From a virus, in IMG/VR virus record IMGVR_UViG_3300018025_000016, positions 1-28,124 of that record: a stretch of DNA of 28,124 nucleotides; one strand, written 5' to 3'. This document shows, piece after piece, positions 7,189-16,492 of this stretch; position 1 is the first letter of the stretch, and each line of letters opens with the position of its first letter. The position numbers and the translations under genes were made by a program. The notes beneath the pieces were generated by a model. The model searched no databases, had not been told where the DNA came from, and was given only the letters and a program-made list of their open reading frames with translations.

Positions 7189-7926
7189 ATGGCTGTTGCT
7201 TACACTACTCGTCAGTTAATTATTGACTCATATTATCTGAGCGGTATTGTAGGACGCAATTATGAGTTCACCACCGGTGATGAAATCAACGATGGGTTAG
7301 ACCGTCTTAATGATTTTTTGCAAATCAAAGGCGCAGAAACAAAGTTTATTCAATATTACACCAAGTTTGAAGACAATTTTGTCATTGGACAAGAAGTCTA
7401 TTTCATCCCAAACCTAGTTGAAATAGATACTTTCACTTTCTTTTTAACTAATCCATATCAAACGTCTACCACAACAGTACGTTTTCAAATGGAAAACCTT
7501 AGCAGAGAAGAATACTTTGCATATCCCAGGGCTGAAGGAGTGAAGTCGATTCCTTACACCTGGCATATGGAGCGATGCCTTGGTGGCTGTAACATTTATG
7601 TTTACTTTCTTCCTGTGCAGCCTTATTTATTTCAAATTACGGGTAAGTTTGCGCTGCTAAATACGGGCTTGAATCAAGATTTAAGTCAATTATTTGATGG
7701 ATGGTATTTGACCTATCTTAAATATGGCTTGGCAATATGGCTATGCGAATGGCGTTCTGTTACTCCTCCATTGAGTGTTGTTAAGACATTTGAGCAAATG
7801 GAACAATCTTTGAGTACATTGAGCCCTTTTGATTTTACTCTTAGGAAGTTGGAGTATTTTGCAACTGGGGGAGGATTGAATTGGGGCGATATAACATACG
7901 GCAAAGGGTGGCGCAAGCCCAGTTAA
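7189..7926 (+). CDS. P22 gp4-like tail accessory / head completion protein
   Basis: This 245-aa protein sits between coat and the gp10-like gene, the slot of P22 gp4, which binds the portal ring and begins the tail. The N-terminal ~50 residues have the expected helical pattern: TTRQLIIDSYYLSGIVGR, then EINDGLDRLNDFLQIKG, like the start of gp4-type connectors. A helical segment with Trp (FDGWYLTYLKYGLAIWLCEW) near 166-187 fits the later helices. Between them is an aromatic-rich beta region of about 110 residues, making it longer than P22 gp4 (166 aa). A good GGAGG precedes the ATG. Family assignment is by position and helix pattern. Confidence 0.7.
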   Translation: MAVAYTTRQLIIDSYYLSGIVGRNYEFTTGDEINDGLDRLNDFLQIKGAETKFIQYYTKFEDNFVIGQEVYFIPNLVEIDTFTFFLTNPYQTSTTTVRFQMENLSREEYFAYPRAEGVKSIPYTWHMERCLGGCNIYVYFLPVQPYLFQITGKFALLNTGLNQDLSQLFDGWYLTYLKYGLAIWLCEWRSVTPPLSVVKTFEQMEQSLSTLSPFDFTLRKLEYFATGGGLNWGDITYGKGWRKPS

Positions 7927-8060
7927 AGCCACCATTATATTATTATATCCTTTATTTGAAAGGGATGAAATAGGAGGTCTAAAAGTAATTGCAAGTTTAT
8001 GTTGATATAAATGGAGGACTAAATTATAATCCTGGTTATCAAAACTTAGGAGTATTTTCT

Positions 8061-8645
8061 ATGTCTGAAATTATCAAAACTTGCAAAGTCCATGGCCCAT
8101 TAACTATTGACCAGGTCTCAGTTAACCCACGGAAAGATAGACCTAATGGAAAGGGCGAAATTAGATGTTTGCAGTGCAAAAGTGCCATTGCTGCTAGAGC
8201 ATATGAAAAAAGAAAGACAATTTTTATTGAAACTGCGACTGACGAAGAAAAGAAAGGGGTCAGAGATGAGATTAATGCAAAGGTGAGAGCAGATAGACTG
8301 ATTGATCCAGAAAAATATCGTAATCAAGAAAATAAAAAGAGACAAAAGAATTTAGAGCGCTCAAGAAAGTTAGACATCTTAAAAAAGTACAATTTCACAG
8401 AAAAGCAATATGATGACATGCTTGAGACTCAGGGTCATAGATGCGCAATATGCAAAGAATATGAAACTCGAAAGAGCAGAACTCCTGGAGAAATATCTAG
8501 GCTTGCTGTAGATCACTGCCATAAAACGGGTAAAGTTAGAGCTTTTTTATGTCACAAATGCAATCAGTTCATTGGATTCTGCAATGAGGATGAAAATATA
8601 TTGATGGAAGGCATAATTTATCTTAGGAAACACAACACAGAATGA
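8061..8645 (+). CDS. HNH endonuclease, recombination endonuclease VII family
   Basis: This 194-aa protein carries the endonuclease VII signature: a CxxC zinc pair (C128, C131), the catalytic motif VDHCHKTGKVR (150-160; D151, H152, H154), and a second CxxC (C164, C167) followed by Asn. A further CxxC at C36/C39 with upstream C8/H11 suggests an N-terminal zinc knuckle. Between them is a long charged helix. T4 endonuclease VII resolves branched DNA, but free-standing members in late operons are often homing-type. ATG 8061 is chosen because AGGAG (8048-8052) is well placed; the open frame runs back to a TTG at 7989. The gene splits the gp4/gp10-like pair and looks AT-richer than its neighbours, both signs of insertion. 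Its stop overlaps the next start (ATGA). Confidence 0.9.
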   Translation: MSEIIKTCKVHGPLTIDQVSVNPRKDRPNGKGEIRCLQCKSAIAARAYEKRKTIFIETATDEEKKGVRDEINAKVRADRLIDPEKYRNQENKKRQKNLERSRKLDILKKYNFTEKQYDDMLETQGHRCAICKEYETRKSRTPGEISRLAVDHCHKTGKVRAFLCHKCNQFIGFCNEDENILMEGIIYLRKHNTE

Positions 8646-10273
8646 CTATGCGCCCCGCACCATCACCCCCAAAATCTGAAGTCCCTTTGAAAATTGTGGG
8701 AGGATGTACTTTTGGACGTAACCATAAAATCTCTTCTGAACGTACTTATAACATGTTCGTCTCAGATGACACACTCATTCAAACGCCTGGTTATCGTGTA
8801 GTCATTACCCCCAAAATTGGTGGTAAAGGTCGGGGTATATTTGCCTCATCTCGTGGTGGCTTCATGGTGACCGTGATAGACAATGTTGTCTCACGTGTCC
8901 AGGGGCCTGAGGGTGCGCTCGAAGAAACAACCTTGTTTGAGCTGGGAACATATTTTGGTGATGTCACCATTGAAGAAAACTCAAATTATCAGATAGCCAT
9001 TTGTGATGGCCTTGATTTGTGGATTTATAACTGGAAAACAGGGGTTCATGGCAAGGCAACACTCCCCGACAGCGAAATAACGGGCCAAGACATTATTCCT
9101 GGTTACGTCACATACCATGATGGCTACTTTATTGTGCCAGACACCTCAACTAACCAATGGTTTATTTCAAAGCCTAATGATGGATTGGTCTGGGATTGGG
9201 GTGCCGGCTCAACATCAGTGAATGGAGCCATTCAGACAAAGCCTGACTTTGCCGAGGCTGTCCTTCGTGCGCCAGGTAAAGGCTCATTAATTTATGTTTT
9301 CGGTCAAAACGTAACCGAACTGTTTAACGATATTGGCGCGCAATTGTTTCCTTACCAGAGACAAAGTTCTGTTTCCATCGATTATGGCTGCATCAGTTCA
9401 AATACTATCGCCACAATGGATGAGTACGTGGCTTTCCTTGGCGTGAATGAAAAAGCAGGCCCAGCCATTTTGGTGAGTGCTGGTGGCCCCTTTGAACGTA
9501 TATCAAACGATGGTATTGACTTCAAACTAGCTGAAGTTGTCGCACCGCAATCGTCTACAGCATTCTTTTATAAATTGGGTGGACATGTTTTTTATCAAAT
9601 CACATTCTTTGACCCACGTGATAACTTTTCACTGTTATATGATTTCAACACAAAAGATTTCTTTTATGTCACCGATGAAAATATGAATTATTCCATTATT
9701 CATTCTGTGGCTTTTTACAATAATGTTTATTATTTTGTTTCCCTAAATGATGGCAATATATATGAGTTTGATATATTGCTTACACAATATGATTATACTC
9801 CACCTGGGGCTATTCCGATGTCACAGGCGAAGATGATTCCGTGTATTCGCATATGCAACACGGCTGAGCAAGCGGATTCCAGTCAATTTATTGCCAATTC
9901 TCTTAGCTTTATCATGGAGCAGGGGATGGATCCGTATTGGAAGTCAATGCCTCAACGTTATATCACGACTGAGGGCGGTCAAGTTATTACTACTGAGGCC
10001 GAGCCAACCTATGTGGGAGTGTTCTTACAAACTGAACTGGTGCTGCCTGATTACGCTCCAAGAATAGATTTATCCATTTCTAAAGATGCGGGTGTGACAT
10101 TTGGTTCATTCTATGGAAAAGAGTTAAATACCTTAGGAAATCGCAAGAACAGAGTGGTATTCTGGGGATTGGGAATATCCAATAGCTTTACTGTGCAATT
10201 AAGATTTTGGAGCAAATTCCGTAAAACGATTAGCAATGGAGTTATATCTGCGAGAGAAAGAGAAACATTATGA
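8642..10273 (+). CDS. P22 gp10-like packaged-DNA stabilisation / tail hub protein
   Basis: This 543-aa protein resembles the gp10 family (P22 gp10 is 472 aa), which forms the hexameric tail hub below gp4 and seals packaged DNA. Early residues SSERTYNMFVSDD and LIQTPGYRVV fit the N-terminal pattern of gp10-like proteins (residues naming, then a PG turn). The middle shows repeating beta-propeller-like strands, with SKPNDGLVWDWGAG and the strand LIYVFGQNVTELFND. The C-terminal stretch LSISKDAGVTFGSFYGKE followed by RVVFWGLGISNSFTVQLRFW closely fits the end of gp10, where a SKDGG-like turn precedes a last strand. ATG 8642 overlaps the HNH stop; a second ATG lies at 8648 and no strong Shine-Dalgarno is seen. 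Confidence 0.82.
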   Translation: MTMRPAPSPPKSEVPLKIVGGCTFGRNHKISSERTYNMFVSDDTLIQTPGYRVVITPKIGGKGRGIFASSRGGFMVTVIDNVVSRVQGPEGALEETTLFELGTYFGDVTIEENSNYQIAICDGLDLWIYNWKTGVHGKATLPDSEITGQDIIPGYVTYHDGYFIVPDTSTNQWFISKPNDGLVWDWGAGSTSVNGAIQTKPDFAEAVLRAPGKGSLIYVFGQNVTELFNDIGAQLFPYQRQSSVSIDYGCISSNTIATMDEYVAFLGVNEKAGPAILVSAGGPFERISNDGIDFKLAEVVAPQSSTAFFYKLGGHVFYQITFFDPRDNFSLLYDFNTKDFFYVTDENMNYSIIHSVAFYNNVYYFVSLNDGNIYEFDILLTQYDYTPPGAIPMSQAKMIPCIRICNTAEQADSSQFIANSLSFIMEQGMDPYWKSMPQRYITTEGGQVITTEAEPTYVGVFLQTELVLPDYAPRIDLSISKDAGVTFGSFYGKELNTLGNRKNRVVFWGLGISNSFTVQLRFWSKFRKTISNGVISARERETL

Positions 10274-10536
10274 ATATACCTACTTTTACTAATAGTAAGG
10301 TTGTGGATGAGAATGGGTATTTTACCCCTGAATGGTCTAATCTTATGAATACTTTGATTAGCCAGGTTCAATTGAATCTTGGGAATGAGGGATATGTAGT
10401 TCCTCAACAGCCAGCGACTAATATTGCAGAATTGACCGATGCAAGTAAGTCTACTGGTGCCATTGTTTATAATTCGACTGACAACACCATGATGGGTAAT
10501 ATCGATGGTACTTGGAAGACGTTTACTTTAACTTAA
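10270..10536 (+). CDS. Small phage structural protein of unknown role
   Basis: This 88-aa protein is translated from an ATGA overlap with the gp10-like gene. An N-terminal helical part (TPEWSNLMNTLISQVQLN) is followed by a beta part with the pattern DASKSTGAIVYNSTDN and GTWKTF, a motif common in small phage virion proteins and tail fibre tips. In P22 the corresponding slot holds gp26, the coiled tail needle, but this protein is too short and lacks the long heptad coil. I regard it as a virion-associated protein of unassigned function. Confidence 0.65.
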   Translation: MNIPTFTNSKVVDENGYFTPEWSNLMNTLISQVQLNLGNEGYVVPQQPATNIAELTDASKSTGAIVYNSTDNTMMGNIDGTWKTFTLT

Positions 10537-10546
10537 GGACAATATT

Positions 10547-11194
10547 ATGTGGAATCCTTTTGCGGGAAATGAGGCTTCAGAATGGCTGGATAAAAGTGCA
10601 GACATGTACAAGCAATATTATTCGCCGTATGTTGAGGCTGGACAGCGTTCTATTCCTACGCTTGAGGAACAGTATCAAATTTTATTAAACAATCCTCAGG
10701 CGATGCAGGAATTGTTAGGTGGTGGATATGAGCAATCTCCTGGATATCAATATCAATATGATTCTGCCATGAATGGGGTCAATTCAGCAGCGGCTATGGG
10801 TGGTGCATTGGGAACGCAATCGCATCAGCAGCAAGCAGGTCGTACAGCTCAAGGATTGACTAATCAGGATTACTGGAATTATTACGACGCAAATTCGGAT
10901 TTATATAATAAAGGTTTAAGTGGAACTCGGGATTTATACACGGGTGGGTTGAATGCAACTAATTCGTTGACTTCAGGACTTGGTAATGTTTATGGTTCTC
11001 AAGCAGATTTGTCTAGCTCTCAATACGAATCGATGATGAAAGCGCTGGGTAAGTCTTTGGCGATGGGTAAGGAGCAAGGTGGCTGGCAAGGTGCTTTAAC
11101 GGCTGGTCTGGGGGGTGTAGGGGCAGTATTTGGTGGGCCTGCTGGTGCTCTTCTTGGTTCGTATGGTGGACAAACATTGGGCAATTGGATTTGA
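10547..11194 (+). CDS. DNA ejection / transfer protein (P22 gp7 slot)
   Basis: This 215-aa protein matches the usual look of podoviral DNA-transfer proteins. It has the pattern SPGYQYQYDSAMNGVNSAAA then GGALGTQSHQQQAGRTAQGL (about 64-105), then a Gly/Asn/Tyr-rich middle, and ends in a glycine-zipper hydrophobic stretch (LTAGLGGVGAVFGGPAGALL, about 184-205) that could insert into a membrane. Such proteins are packed in the capsid and leave with the DNA to build a channel across the cell envelope. AAGGAC precedes the start. The next two genes complete the usual set of three ejection proteins. Confidence 0.7.
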   Translation: MWNPFAGNEASEWLDKSADMYKQYYSPYVEAGQRSIPTLEEQYQILLNNPQAMQELLGGGYEQSPGYQYQYDSAMNGVNSAAAMGGALGTQSHQQQAGRTAQGLTNQDYWNYYDANSDLYNKGLSGTRDLYTGGLNATNSLTSGLGNVYGSQADLSSSQYESMMKALGKSLAMGKEQGGWQGALTAGLGGVGAVFGGPAGALLGSYGGQTLGNWI

Positions 11195-11209
11195 TTCGAG
11201 GATATTAAG

Positions 11210-12439
11210 ATGGCTCAAAGATTTGGAGTAGTAGACCCAATTGGAGATATGATATCTGCCGAATTAGGTTTGCGTCAAAATCGTGAAAAACAATTGGCTA
11301 ATGAGAAAACTGAGGCGGGAGCTCCTTATTGGGCTCAAAATGCCCAAAGTGAAGCTGATATCCATCAAACAAAGGCTATGTATGGCCCTCAAAAAGCAAT
11401 GATGGATTATCAACAATCTATAGTTGACCTAGAGAAAGCAAGACTTGAGCTTGAAATGTATCCTGAGAATCAGAATTCATTAAACAATTATCGAAATGCT
11501 TTAACCAATCAAAATATTATCAAGAACAATAATCCTGGTTTGCTTGGATCAGGACGTGGAAAAGATATTGCAACATTAGATGTCATTGAAGGAATAGGCG
11601 GAAGAGGCCAGCCAATGGCCGGTTATGCTTCATATGGTGGGCAGAATGGTCTGCCTCCTATTGCGCCTAAGGCAAATCCTAATATGGTAACTAATCCCAT
11701 GGAGAATGCTGGTGTAAATGCTCAGATAGCTGCAAATCCTGCATTAGACAATAATAATTACCCAGAAGTTTCACCTGTTCAAGCTGCTGGCGGAAGAGAT
11801 CCAATCGCTGTTGCACGCGAAGAACTTGGTAAATCAGGTGCTGAACTAGCTAGAGAAAAAGAATTTGGTATTCAAGATGCAAAAGTATACGCAGATAGGA
11901 TGGCAGCAATAAATTCAGAAGCTGGATTAGCAAGTGAAGAAAACGCAACAATTGATACAATTCTTGATATTTATAAAAAGGTTCCTGGGATACAAAAAGG
12001 TGCGCTACAAGGAGAACTGAAAGCATTAAATATGGATGCAAAGCTTGTTGACGCATTGGAGTCAGGTCTTGTTCTTAAAGAATTGCAAAAGCAAAAAGGA
12101 ACTCAATCAGAAGGCGATAGACAAGAAATTGTAAAAACATTGCAAGGAAGAACTCTTAATAATGATACAAAAGAAGAATTATTAACGCTTTATAAGATTA
12201 ATAATAATAGAGAAATTGAAAAGCAAGAATTTTTTGCGGATAGACGCGGTCAAGATCCGTATCAGATTGAAAAAGAGTGGAATCAAAAGATTCAAAAAAG
12301 TTCAATATTCAAAGAACCTGAATATCAACTTATGAAATGGAATCAAAAGATCCGAAAGATGACGCCTGAGCAAAGAAAACAAGCGATTGCAGAGCAAAAT
12401 CTAAAGATACAATTGATGGAACAAGGCGGTCTAAAATGA
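11210..12439 (+). CDS. Putative ejection / internal virion protein (P22 gp20 slot)
   Basis: This 409-aa protein is rich in Gln, Asn, Lys and Glu and predicted largely helical, with a low-complexity Gly/Asn/Pro linker around residues 115-200. The C-terminal half is charged coiled-coil-like sequence, including a repeated phrase near its end (EKEWNQKIQKS and LMKWNQKIRKM). GAGGAT supports the ATG. Its place in a triplet between a glycine-zipper protein and a 543-aa protein matches gp20 of the P22 ejection set gp7-gp20-gp16. The sequence itself carries no motif I can name, so the role is positional. Confidence 0.6.
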   Translation: MAQRFGVVDPIGDMISAELGLRQNREKQLANEKTEAGAPYWAQNAQSEADIHQTKAMYGPQKAMMDYQQSIVDLEKARLELEMYPENQNSLNNYRNALTNQNIIKNNNPGLLGSGRGKDIATLDVIEGIGGRGQPMAGYASYGGQNGLPPIAPKANPNMVTNPMENAGVNAQIAANPALDNNNYPEVSPVQAAGGRDPIAVAREELGKSGAELAREKEFGIQDAKVYADRMAAINSEAGLASEENATIDTILDIYKKVPGIQKGALQGELKALNMDAKLVDALESGLVLKELQKQKGTQSEGDRQEIVKTLQGRTLNNDTKEELLTLYKINNNREIEKQEFFADRRGQDPYQIEKEWNQKIQKSSIFKEPEYQLMKWNQKIRKMTPEQRKQAIAEQNLKIQLMEQGGLK

Positions 12440-14067
12440 CTGAATATGAACTTGAGAGGCAAAAACTTAATTCTTTGCAAGAATATGACCAGGATGCTCC
12501 CAATCAATATATACAATCTGCAAAAACCTTCCCTCCAATTGCGGCAGGTATTGGGGCAGCAGACTCATTGGCAAACACTTTATACAATGGCGCAGTAGGA
12601 ATTGATAGACAGGTTGCTGGATTAATGGGAAATACGCCACTGCTTGAGCCTAAAGATTTTAGAAGCAGTGAGGGAATACCTTACGAGCTAGGAAGAGGTG
12701 CTTCTTCTATGGCTCAATATCTAGGAACAAGAGGAATAAGCGCACTTGGACAAGGAGCCGCAGTTGGTGCCGCAAATGCCCCATATAATCCTGAAAGAGG
12801 AGCAATTGAGGGCGCTGGATATGCCGCACTCGGCGAATCTGTTGGCCCATTAACTGGAAAAGTAATAAAAGGCGCAGGAAATCAAATATCCAAGCTAAAA
12901 GACACTATTGGTCTCGATTCTGCAACTCAAAAATATGTCGACATGATTTCACAAGCTTACAATGTTTCAAAAGACGAGGCATGGGGATTGATGGAAAAGC
13001 TCGTTGGGAAAACTGAAAAGGGTGGACTTGGTTCTACCCCATTAATCAAAGAGGTCAAATCTCCTGGTCTTGGTCTTGAAGAAGCCGCAGAACAATATAC
13101 TAAATCTAAACAATTTCAAAAAGATTATGGGAAAGATGCCCAAGAAGAAATGAAAGAAATGATCGCCGATATGCTGTCAAATCCAAACCCTATAAAGGGG
13201 AAAACTCCTGAGAAACAATTCCAAAATTATCTTAACAGCAAAGATTTTAAAAAGAAGCATGGGTCAGAAACTCCATCAGTAAAGGAAGAGTATTCAGAAA
13301 TGTTCGACTCCATGGTTGAATATTTGGGTGGCAAAATGAATCCCCCTAAGAATGTGGCAGCTCCTGGAATAGATAACTTTTTAAAAATGGCAGAAGAAAA
13401 GAAAGCAATTGTCCCCCCCAAGGCAAAAGAATGGATAAGAGACTTTAAAAAAGAACCTACCATTGAGAATGCTTATCACATTACACGAGAGCTCAATAAA
13501 GCTAAATCGAGACTAGGGCCAAGTGATATAGAGCTATCAAATCAGTATGATGAAATGATTAAAAATCTACAAAAAGGGTTTAAAACTGCTGGAGAAGAAA
13601 TATCTCCTGGAGTAAAGAAATCTTTCGAACTAGGAAATCAAAAGTATGCTGAGAATGTAGCACCTTTTTATTCCAGCCCAATTATAGAGAGTGCAGCTGG
13701 TGGAAATGCTTTGCCCACCGTAGAGTTGCGCCCATTGACTCAGTCAATTGCTCAAGGAATGGAATCTCCTGCGAGAGGAGTCTATCCAGAAATATCTGAT
13801 ACTCACATGCTCGCAGCCATCAGAAGTCAGGCTGAGAAAGATATTGCCAAATCTGATTTGCTTCAAAATCAATTTAAAATTAAAGCATTGCTTGGATTGG
13901 TTGGCGGTGTTGGAACTCCATTAAGTAGAGCCAAAGAAAAAGAAGTTGCTCGAAAATGGTATGGAAGAGCTGAAAAAGTTGCAGCAAAGCCAACAGAATT
14001 GTTCTTAAAGCAATTGGGCAAAGGCAATCCTGAAGAAGCAACAGAAATACAGACATACGGAGAATAA
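12436..14067 (+). CDS. Putative ejection / internal virion protein (P22 gp16 slot)
   Basis: This 543-aa protein begins in an ATGA overlap with the previous gene. Residues ~30-145 are Gly/Ala-rich with amphipathic stretches (AAGIGAADSLANTLYNG; ALGQGAAVGAANAPYN), like the membrane-active part of ejection proteins. Residues ~150-300 are charged, and residues 218-247 and 262-297 look like a diverged internal duplication (Y..SK.F.K..G....EE...M). The C-terminal 200 residues are helical, with a Lys-rich end. P22 gp16 is of similar size and helps DNA enter the cell. I see no transglycosylase catalytic motif. Function is inferred from position and composition. Confidence 0.6.
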   Translation: MTEYELERQKLNSLQEYDQDAPNQYIQSAKTFPPIAAGIGAADSLANTLYNGAVGIDRQVAGLMGNTPLLEPKDFRSSEGIPYELGRGASSMAQYLGTRGISALGQGAAVGAANAPYNPERGAIEGAGYAALGESVGPLTGKVIKGAGNQISKLKDTIGLDSATQKYVDMISQAYNVSKDEAWGLMEKLVGKTEKGGLGSTPLIKEVKSPGLGLEEAAEQYTKSKQFQKDYGKDAQEEMKEMIADMLSNPNPIKGKTPEKQFQNYLNSKDFKKKHGSETPSVKEEYSEMFDSMVEYLGGKMNPPKNVAAPGIDNFLKMAEEKKAIVPPKAKEWIRDFKKEPTIENAYHITRELNKAKSRLGPSDIELSNQYDEMIKNLQKGFKTAGEEISPGVKKSFELGNQKYAENVAPFYSSPIIESAAGGNALPTVELRPLTQSIAQGMESPARGVYPEISDTHMLAAIRSQAEKDIAKSDLLQNQFKIKALLGLVGGVGTPLSRAKEKEVARKWYGRAEKVAAKPTELFLKQLGKGNPEEATEIQTYGE

Positions 14068-14068
14068 A

Positions 14069-16483
14069 ATGTCCACAAACCCACTATACATCGCATCTCC
14101 ACCATTACAATATTTTTTCGTCGACCGAGATACTGGGGAACCTCTCTCAGGAGGGCGGATATTCACATACAGCGACATCAATCGCGCTACCCCCAAAAAT
14201 ACCTATCAACTACAAGGCAATCAAGCAAACTACACTTATGTTCCTTTGCCCAATCCAATCATACTAAGCGCAGAAGGCACCATAGTCGATAATAACGGCA
14301 ATAACGTTGTCCCCCTCTGGTACCCGTACAATGCTGAAGGTGAGCCAGAACTATATTACGTGGTTGTTCAAAGTGCAACAGGTGTCCCACAATTCACCTT
14401 GCAAGCATGGCCCTATCCTTCTGCAACAAACTCAAATACCAATAATGAAAATGGTATTTTTAACTATATCCCGAATGGCCAATTCTTAGCACATACTGAT
14501 TTGCCTGACAATGTCTTATTGCCTGGAACCAATGTCATCGCTCAAGGTGGGTGGACAATTGAACTTGATTCTGGAGCAACGTCAACAAATACGCTGACTT
14601 TTATTGAGAATGCGTATACTCAAAATCCTCCGGAATCCCCGCGTTATTCAATTAACTTTGCGTGTACTGTTCCTGTTGGAAATGAAGTTCTGAAAGACAT
14701 TCGGATTAAATTTCCAGACGTGAATAAGTTTAGCGACCAAGGTCTTTATACTTATGGGTTCTGGATGAAATCCACATTTACAGTTCCCTTTGTCGTGGAA
14801 GTCGTGGCCTATTATGGTACTGGAGGAACCCCACGTCCTGCGTATGATCAACAAATTGGACAAGTTACCACAGAAGGAACCTTCTTCAGCTTCCCAATCA
14901 ACTTTGGGTCGGGCTCAGGCTATAACGTAGGGCCTGACGGTGATGACTTCATCGCGATAGATATATCGTTCCCAACCGATACAGCTTTCAATATTACATT
15001 TACCGATGCTGTCCTCGCTTATGGTTTGACTACTGCTCTAGTGGCATTCCCTACGCAAACCAATGCGGATATGCTGACTAGGGGTGTAGCAGGATGGATG
15101 CCAACGCCTAATCCCGATGGGTCGGATTTGTATCTACCGTTGGTCTTGACTAAGTCAGGGATGATTTTTGACCCAAGTTCTATTGGTCAAATAATCACAT
15201 TGCCTGCTGCCATACCGGCTCCATCAGATCCATTAGCCACTACTAATCTAATGACCTTTGATGCTTCTAGCTATATTAATTCTGAATATAGTGCTCTTGG
15301 TATTCCTTACTCAAGACTGGGCACTTTCCTGCTGGATAATTCACCAATAGCCAATATTCCTCTTTTTGGAACGGGTGCAGATTTTGCTACATGCTATGCC
15401 TATGCCGGAAGTCCGATAACTTTAAGATTGCCATTCAATGCTTTTGGAACGGGTTCTACGGCAGCATTTGATGGTAATACAGTCTGGGCATTTACCACTA
15501 TTCCGACATTCAATGGATCTACGACAGGTTCGGCTAGTATGGGTATTTTAGCCGTCTCTAATGTTGCAAATACTTTACTTGCTTATTACGCTACATCTTT
15601 TGGTGCAACTACTGCTCCTGATCCAGGTACATCTGGATTTACGATTAATATTCTAAACCCATACACTGGATCGGTTATCAATCAAAATCTTTCTCAAACA
15701 CTTTCCACCTATACTATCCTGGCCGTGGGAGGGTCTACATTTGTGACTGGCTCAGCAGGAAAATATTTTACATTTCCCAATTCAGTAACATCAGTTATAA
15801 ATGGAATGTGGTTTAACACAGGAACTGAAACAGTTCCAACAGTTTCAGGAAGTCCTCCATTGATTGAAGTCTTTATTGCTGCAACTGCAACTGCTCAAGA
15901 TGTTGCTAACATTGTTAGAGAAACACTGAATGCTTTGCAAAGTACTCAATTTGTTGTGTCAACAGTTCCAAGTTTTGCTTCTCAAGCTACATGGTATTGG
16001 GAATTTTATACTAATCCTGCATCACCAACACATTTCTATGTTTGGTATAAATTGGGAACATTAGGAACAGATCCGAATATCCCCAATGCAACAGGAATAT
16101 TGGTTCAGTTAAACGGTTCAGGTGAAACAACCACAACAGTTGCCACCAAAACATTGCAAGCCATTAATGCTTATCAATATGCAGTCCCTGGCCCAGGTAT
16201 GTTCCTCAGGTCTTATGATCCAACCGGTGTCTGGGATTTTGATGTTGCACAACGCTGGTCAAGCATTTCCGGTCTGTCGGGCGCTAACTATGGTACGTTT
16301 GAGTTCGATCAGTTCCAGCAACATGGCCATCCGAATGATGTTTCTACAAGCTATTCTGTGACATCTAATCGACGCTTTTCTCAGACTAACACTAATACCT
16401 CGTCTACACTTGCCACAGCATCCTCTGGCGGTAGTGAAACAAGACCCGTCAACATGTTCGTCAATTACGCAATCAGATATTAA
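14069..16483 (+). CDS. Large tail fibre / receptor-binding tail protein
   Basis: This 804-aa protein joins a particle-binding head to a receptor-binding tip. The N-terminal ~120 residues have the pattern FFVDRDTGEPLSGGRIFTY, then PNPIILSAEGTIVDNNGN, then a Tyr/Val strand, which is the capsid- or tail-attachment domain shared by many phage tail fibres. The middle is beta-rich, Ser/Thr/Gly/Asn-dominated repeat-like sequence without coiled coil. The C-terminus (GTFEFDQFQQHGHPN, then a Ser/Thr linker, then ETRPVNMFVNYAIRY) is the classic tail-collar-type fibre tip: a His-rich metal-binding turn and a TRPxN...Y ending. GGAG from the end of the previous gene serves its start. It should determine host recognition together with the small adhesin-type genes that follow. 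Confidence 0.85.
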   Translation: MSTNPLYIASPPLQYFFVDRDTGEPLSGGRIFTYSDINRATPKNTYQLQGNQANYTYVPLPNPIILSAEGTIVDNNGNNVVPLWYPYNAEGEPELYYVVVQSATGVPQFTLQAWPYPSATNSNTNNENGIFNYIPNGQFLAHTDLPDNVLLPGTNVIAQGGWTIELDSGATSTNTLTFIENAYTQNPPESPRYSINFACTVPVGNEVLKDIRIKFPDVNKFSDQGLYTYGFWMKSTFTVPFVVEVVAYYGTGGTPRPAYDQQIGQVTTEGTFFSFPINFGSGSGYNVGPDGDDFIAIDISFPTDTAFNITFTDAVLAYGLTTALVAFPTQTNADMLTRGVAGWMPTPNPDGSDLYLPLVLTKSGMIFDPSSIGQIITLPAAIPAPSDPLATTNLMTFDASSYINSEYSALGIPYSRLGTFLLDNSPIANIPLFGTGADFATCYAYAGSPITLRLPFNAFGTGSTAAFDGNTVWAFTTIPTFNGSTTGSASMGILAVSNVANTLLAYYATSFGATTAPDPGTSGFTINILNPYTGSVINQNLSQTLSTYTILAVGGSTFVTGSAGKYFTFPNSVTSVINGMWFNTGTETVPTVSGSPPLIEVFIAATATAQDVANIVRETLNALQSTQFVVSTVPSFASQATWYWEFYTNPASPTHFYVWYKLGTLGTDPNIPNATGILVQLNGSGETTTTVATKTLQAINAYQYAVPGPGMFLRSYDPTGVWDFDVAQRWSSISGLSGANYGTFEFDQFQQHGHPNDVSTSYSVTSNRRFSQTNTNTSSTLATASSGGSETRPVNMFVNYAIRY

Positions 16484-16492
16484 GGAAAACCC

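Noticed and set aside
7989-8060. N-terminal extension of the HNH protein from TTG
   Set aside because: ATG 8061 has a well-placed AGGAG and begins just before the first Cys motif; the extension carries no HNH-family feature.
10270-10536. P22 gp26 tail needle
   Set aside because: The slot fits, but the 88-aa product lacks the long trimeric coiled coil and is far too short.
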